A stretch of DNA of 64,000 nucleotides from Chloroflexota bacterium. Lineage in GTDB: Bacteria > Chloroflexota > Chloroflexia > Chloroflexales > Herpetosiphonaceae. The position numbers and the translations under genes were made by a program. Positions within the stretch are counted from its first letter, which is position 1; every line of letters begins with the position of its first letter. Under the pieces are notes generated by a model, which was given only the letters and a program-made list of their open reading frames with translations, searched no databases and was not told the origin of the DNA. Of the stretch, positions 60,714 through 64,000 are shown piece after piece. The DNA lies in assembly GCA_020161265.1 (NCBI GenBank), contig JAIUOC010000008.1, forward strand, positions 248,001 through 312,000. Reading direction: 5' to 3'.

Positions 60714-60765
60714 TGGGGATCGGTTGTTGGGGGCTGGGGATCAGGTTTTGGCCTGATCCCTGATT
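60714..60765. repeat. GGGATCAG repeat hairpin
   Basis: GGGATCAGG and CCTGATCCC form a perfect 9-base-pair stem with a 6-base loop, part of the same repeat family as 30969 and 50738. It sits between two convergent genes and may act as a weak terminator. Confidence 0.5.
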
Positions 60766-60766
60766 G

Positions 60767-61573
60767 CTAGCTTACTCGCTGATAGCCACGCACATAATCA
60801 ATTTCGAATTGCTGCGGATACTGAGCGGTGCTTGGTTGGCGCTGCGGCAAATCGTAGATACCCAGCATAAATTGCATTGGATAGTTGGGCGATTGCTGAA
60901 TTGTGCGCAATTTACGCTTATCAAGATAAATATCGATGTGGCTGGGTGTCCATTCGGCGGCATAAATATGATAATCGCTCACCTTGATCGCCACTTCATC
61001 CTCAAAAAACTCGTCAGTTAGCTGCGAATCGCCCCAAGGATGTATTCCATAACCTAATTTCAAGCCCTCAGCGCCAATATTCCAGCCTTTAATCTCCATA
61101 ATTGCCAGCTCACCGGAATATTCGGGCTGATCTTCAAAGCCAATCATCCACAAGGCGACGACATTATTTGGGCCAATTGTGGCTTTGGCTCGCATTTCAA
61201 AATAGCCATACTGCGGAGTATAGGTGCGAACTGAATCTTGCAATTCGCGCACCACACAAGCTCGGTTAAAACGATGTTGCCCATCTGGGCTGCCCAATGC
61301 TCCGCTAAATACTCCCGTTTGCACCGAAGAGCAGCGAGTTTGTCCATCGAATTCGGGACACCACGGCGCTTGATCAGCTTGAATTTCGAGCATCAGGCGC
61401 TGGTTGGCAAGCTGATAACGGGGAGTTGAGCGTTCACGCGAACTCCATTGCGGCAGATAATAGGGCAGCCACTTGGCTTGATCAAGCTGCTCGTTAGCAA
61501 ATTCATCCTGAAAATCTAGGCGGTAGCCAGGTTTTTCGAGCGGGTTGGCGGGCATTGCAGCAGTGAAATCCAT
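60767..61573 (-). CDS. GH16-like glycoside hydrolase with altered catalytic motif
   Basis: This 268-residue beta-jelly-roll protein of the GH16 laminarinase/endoglucanase type has YRLDFQDEF near residues 17-25, YGYFEMRAKA, then WMIGF and the catalytic region. The family ExDxxE motif (EIDIME) here reads ELAIME, so the two glutamates remain but the middle aspartate is alanine, which may impair catalysis. WTPSHIDIYLDKRKLR follows, as usual. There is no signal peptide, which is unusual for GH16. The start at 61573 has AAGGATGG about 10 bases upstream. Confidence 0.85.
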   Translation of the reverse strand: MDFTAAMPANPLEKPGYRLDFQDEFANEQLDQAKWLPYYLPQWSSRERSTPRYQLANQRLMLEIQADQAPWCPEFDGQTRCSSVQTGVFSGALGSPDGQHRFNRACVVRELQDSVRTYTPQYGYFEMRAKATIGPNNVVALWMIGFEDQPEYSGELAIMEIKGWNIGAEGLKLGYGIHPWGDSQLTDEFFEDEVAIKVSDYHIYAAEWTPSHIDIYLDKRKLRTIQQSPNYPMQFMLGIYDLPQRQPSTAQYPQQFEIDYVRGYQRVS

Positions 61574-61592
61574 GGTCAAAAGCCATCCTTAG

Positions 61593-61601
61593 CCTATAGC
61601 A
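61593..61601 (-). promoter_or_regulatory. Extended -10 of the GH16-like gene
   Basis: The minus strand reads TGCTATAGG 20 bases upstream of the start. Confidence 0.4.
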
Positions 61602-61658
61602 TATTTGTGCTATTGTAGCCTGCTTTGGCAATTTTGTTAAGCTGCAAGCGGTGGTTCA

Positions 61659-61667
61659 TGCTATACT
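61659..61667 (+). promoter_or_regulatory. Extended -10 of the esterase gene
   Basis: TGCTATACT lies 32 bases before the esterase start codon. Confidence 0.5.
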
Positions 61668-61699
61668 CGCAGTGATGGTTCTCAGTGTGAGGAACGCCG

Positions 61700-62419
61700 A
61701 TGCATCGTTCATATCATCGTTGGCATAGTTCAGCGCTTGGCCGCGACATGGAGTTGTTGTTATTTGGACACCATGGCGCACCAGTTTTGGTCTTCCCCAC
61801 CTCAATGGGGCGTTTTTTCGAGTTTGAAGATCGCAATATGACTGGCATTTTGGCCGAGCACCTTGAGCGTGGTTGGCTACAACTAATTTGCGTCGATAGC
61901 GTTGATGCCGAAAGTTGGTATTGCAAATGGGCGCATCCCAGCGGACGAATTGGCCGCCATCTGCAATATGAACAATATTTAATTGGCGAAGTTGTGCCTT
62001 GGCTACGCAATTTCAACCAAAATCAATTTTTGATGAGCCTTGGCTGTTCGTTCGGAGCGTTTCATGCGGTTAATATTGCCTTGCGCCACCCCCAACTGTT
62101 TCGGCGTTGTTTGGGCTTGAGTGGTCGCTACAACATGCGCTCATTTATGGATGGCTACAGCGATGAGCAGGTTTATTTCAATACACCGACCGAGTACACT
62201 GCCAATTTACACGATGCGGCACAACTCGCCCATTTGCGCCAACTCGATATTATTTTGGCGATTGGCCGCGACGACCCCAGCTACCAGAGCAACGAAGTGC
62301 TCTCTAGCAATTTATGGAATCATGGCGTAGGCAATGCGCTGCGGGTTTGGGATGGCTGGGCTCACGATTGGCCATATTGGGAGCAAATGCTGCCCAAATA
62401 TATTCAAGGCCACGATTAA
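61700..62419 (+). CDS. Alpha/beta-hydrolase, putative esterase (esterase D/PHB-depolymerase type)
   Basis: This 239-residue protein has the serine-hydrolase nucleophile elbow GCSFGAFHA near residues 114-122 (G-x-S-x-G), a later aspartate in AIGRDDPSYQ, and a C-terminal histidine in GWAHDWPYWEQML, so the triad looks complete. It resembles the putative-esterase family (PF00756), which acts on small or polyester substrates. There is no signal peptide. The stop overlaps the convergent glycosyltransferase by 4 bases. The substrate is unknown. Confidence 0.83.
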   Translation: MHRSYHRWHSSALGRDMELLLFGHHGAPVLVFPTSMGRFFEFEDRNMTGILAEHLERGWLQLICVDSVDAESWYCKWAHPSGRIGRHLQYEQYLIGEVVPWLRNFNQNQFLMSLGCSFGAFHAVNIALRHPQLFRRCLGLSGRYNMRSFMDGYSDEQVYFNTPTEYTANLHDAAQLAHLRQLDIILAIGRDDPSYQSNEVLSSNLWNHGVGNALRVWDGWAHDWPYWEQMLPKYIQGHD

Positions 62420-63612
62420 GTTGAGGCTTGGCTCTGAATTGATTCGGGCACAGTCAACCCATGGGCTTGTAATTGCTTGGCATAGGTCAACAGCACTCGA
62501 TCAAATACCCGTTGTTGATCAAACTCGCGCTGAGCAACCCGCCGGGTTAGCCGCGCAAAGGCCTCACGTAACACCCGATCGTCGATCATGCGGCCAAGGC
62601 TATGCGCTAAGGCCGCTGCATCGCGCACTGGCACCAACATGCCGTTAAGGCTATGGATAACCGTTTCGCGGCAACCGCGTATATCGCTGGCAACCACTGG
62701 CACACCCATTGCGGTCGCTTCCATTGGCGCACGCGGAAAGCCCTCGCGATACGAAGGATGGGCCAAAACATCCATCAACCGATATAGCACTGGCATATCG
62801 CGGCGCAGGCCTGCAAAATGGGTGCGCTCAGCAATACCATAGTTGGCGGCGGTTGCGGCGGTCAGGCCATCGGCTTTATGTGGTTCTTCGGGGCCAACCA
62901 CCAGCAAATGTAAATTGGGGCGGGTTGCCATCAGTTGTTGGCAAGCCTGAAACAACTCGTGATAGCCCTTTTCGGCAACCAAACGTCCAACTGCTCCAAT
63001 CACTTGGGCCTCAGCGGGAATACCCAGTTCTTGGCGGGCGGCTTGCATTTCGGCTTGGCTCACGGCCCGCCGATCAAACATTTGTAAATTGATACCATTG
63101 CCCAAAAAGCTAATTTGCTCTGGCCGCGCAATCTTGAGTGCGAGGGCTGCATTCAGATCTTCGCGGTTTTGCGAAAGAATCGCATGTGAACAACGAGCAG
63201 CAATTTTCTCCATGGCAATGTAGAAGCGCCGCTGATTGGGGCTCGAATGCTCATGAAAATAAAATCCATGAATGGTGTTGATAATAATTGGCACGCCAGC
63301 AATTCGCGCCGCTAGCTGACCAAGCAAACCAGGTTTAGGATTATGGGTATGCACAATCGTTGGTTTGAGTTCACGAAATAAGCGCACGAGCTGGGTTAAC
63401 GCCAACAAATCGCGGTTTGGGGTAACTGCGCGGGGCATTTTAATCACATCGACCGGAATTCCAGCGGCCTCAACCTCGGCGCGATAAGGGCCATCGCTGG
63501 CAACTCCGCGCACCTGATAGCCTGCATGTTGAATTGCCTGCATCTGTTCAAGCAGTAAAAAGCGCAAGCCCATATCGGCAGTTGCAATATGCAGCACTAA
63601 AGGTTGATTCAT
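62416..63612 (-). CDS. Family-4 glycosyltransferase (polysaccharide-type)
   Basis: This 398-residue GT-B glycosyltransferase has an N-terminal HIATADMGLRFLLL and a C-terminal donor half with GAVGRLVAEKGYHELF near residues 200-215 and SYREGFPRAPMEATAMGVPVV near 280-300, where the E-x7-E motif lies. It resembles capsule and lipopolysaccharide sugar transferases. Its ATG overlaps the stop of the asparagine synthetase gene by 4 bases (ATGA), so the two are co-translated, perhaps as part of a surface-polymer cluster that continues to the right. Confidence 0.9.
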   Translation of the reverse strand: MNQPLVLHIATADMGLRFLLLEQMQAIQHAGYQVRGVASDGPYRAEVEAAGIPVDVIKMPRAVTPNRDLLALTQLVRLFRELKPTIVHTHNPKPGLLGQLAARIAGVPIIINTIHGFYFHEHSSPNQRRFYIAMEKIAARCSHAILSQNREDLNAALALKIARPEQISFLGNGINLQMFDRRAVSQAEMQAARQELGIPAEAQVIGAVGRLVAEKGYHELFQACQQLMATRPNLHLLVVGPEEPHKADGLTAATAANYGIAERTHFAGLRRDMPVLYRLMDVLAHPSYREGFPRAPMEATAMGVPVVASDIRGCRETVIHSLNGMLVPVRDAAALAHSLGRMIDDRVLREAFARLTRRVAQREFDQQRVFDRVLLTYAKQLQAHGLTVPESIQSQAST

Positions 63613-64000
63613 AGCCGTTCCTCGCGATCAAGATAGATCCGTTGCCAAAGTTCGATGTTCAGTAGTAACCATAATACGGTATCTGCGGTTTCTTTGCCAT
63701 CGCGATGGGCTTGATAGATGCGTTGGACTTCGTGCGGATTGAACAAACCACGGCTGAGCGTGCGTTGATCAAACAAAATTTCGGCTGTCCAGTTGCTCAA
63801 TGCTCCACGAAACCATGGATCAGTTGGTACTGCAAAGCCATGTTTAGGCTTGCGCAAAGTTCGTTCCGGCAACATTTCGCCAAAAGCTTGGCGTAGCAAC
63901 CACTTGGTTTTTGTGCCACGCAGTTTAAGTGTTGGCGGCAAATTCATCGTCCATTCAACCAAGGTATGGTCAAGAAATGGCACCCGCGCCTCGATACTGG
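63609..64000 (-). CDS. asnB: Asparagine synthetase (glutamine-hydrolysing), C-terminal part
   Basis: The visible 130 residues are the C-terminal end of an AsnB-type asparagine synthetase domain. The window edge shows SIEARVPFLDHTLVEW, then KWLLRQAFGEMLPERTLRKPKHGFAVPTDPWF, all typical of the synthetase domain. The gene begins outside the window. AsnB-like proteins often lie inside polysaccharide clusters, and a glycosyltransferase gene overlaps its stop. Whether it makes asparagine or has an amidotransferase role in a surface pathway cannot be told. Confidence 0.9.
   Translation of the reverse strand, partial: SIEARVPFLDHTLVEWTMNLPPTLKLRGTKTKWLLRQAFGEMLPERTLRKPKHGFAVPTDPWFRGALSNWTAEILFDQRTLSRGLFNPHEVQRIYQAHRDGKETADTVLWLLLNIELWQRIYLDREERL

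Overview
The window looks like chromosome from a Chloroflexota bacterium close to Herpetosiphon. The evidence is a moderate GC content, TPTPT-type linkers in secreted proteins, three kinase-family proteins in tandem (two ending in PD40 propellers), a secreted protein ending in IYLPLTMK, and repeated short-module intergenic junk. This is inferred from style and families, not from a search. I found no tRNA, rRNA, CRISPR array, transposase or prophage.

Layout. 1-4142 (minus): a PP2C-like phosphatase running off the left edge, a GH57-like protein, a DUF2270 membrane protein, a family-2 glycosyltransferase and a DUF402 protein, packed with short overlaps. 4460-8487: a structured leader RNA with a tiny membrane protein, a secreted triple-CHRD protein, uracil-DNA glycosylase, and a small membrane protein. 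8524-19240: a PAS/GAF hybrid histidine kinase, dprA, a Fur-family regulator, an AI-2E-type permease, a DUF4349 protein, an overlapping PHP phosphoesterase/phosphopentomutase-like pair, a DUF1349 protein, and a D12 adenine methyltransferase with a nucleoside deoxyribosyltransferase-like protein. 19342-25691: a propeller fragment, a large apparently dead MrfA-like helicase relic with a repetitive disordered tail, an inositol-monophosphatase-family enzyme and hisC (a plausible histidine-synthesis pair).

25764-34597 is a signalling block: a zinc-ribbon/FHA protein, a pseudokinase, two intact Ser/Thr kinases with extracytoplasmic PD40 propellers, and a convergent histidine kinase. 34756-37072: a coiled-coil membrane protein, an Asp23-like protein, a methyltransferase, and the RNase P RNA gene (rnpB, minus strand) with a near-consensus promoter. 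37174-44187: an M42 peptidase, a lipoprotein beside a WXG100-type polymorphic-toxin-like protein, an MBL-fold protein, pyrimidine-nucleoside phosphorylase and a bifunctional NAD(P)HX repair enzyme. 44291-45245 is a repeat-bracketed membrane gene. 45360-54752: lipoamide dehydrogenase, a glycosyltransferase, an acetyltransferase, typA behind a terminator-like hairpin, secG, an oligopeptide-binding protein and oligoendopeptidase F. 54792-64000: a xylose-type binding lipoprotein, a membrane-anchored guanyl RNase overlapping its barstar, a secreted repeat protein, a Tat-exported ferritin-like protein, a CYTH-CHAD protein, a GH16-like protein, an esterase, a glycosyltransferase and the 3' end of an asparagine synthetase gene.

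Most genes are ordinary housekeeping or signalling. The points most worth a second look are the dead helicase fusion, the WXG100 protein with its neighbouring lipoprotein, the RNase-barstar pair, the structured leader at 4475-4578, the pseudokinase cluster and a family of MITE-like intergenic elements.
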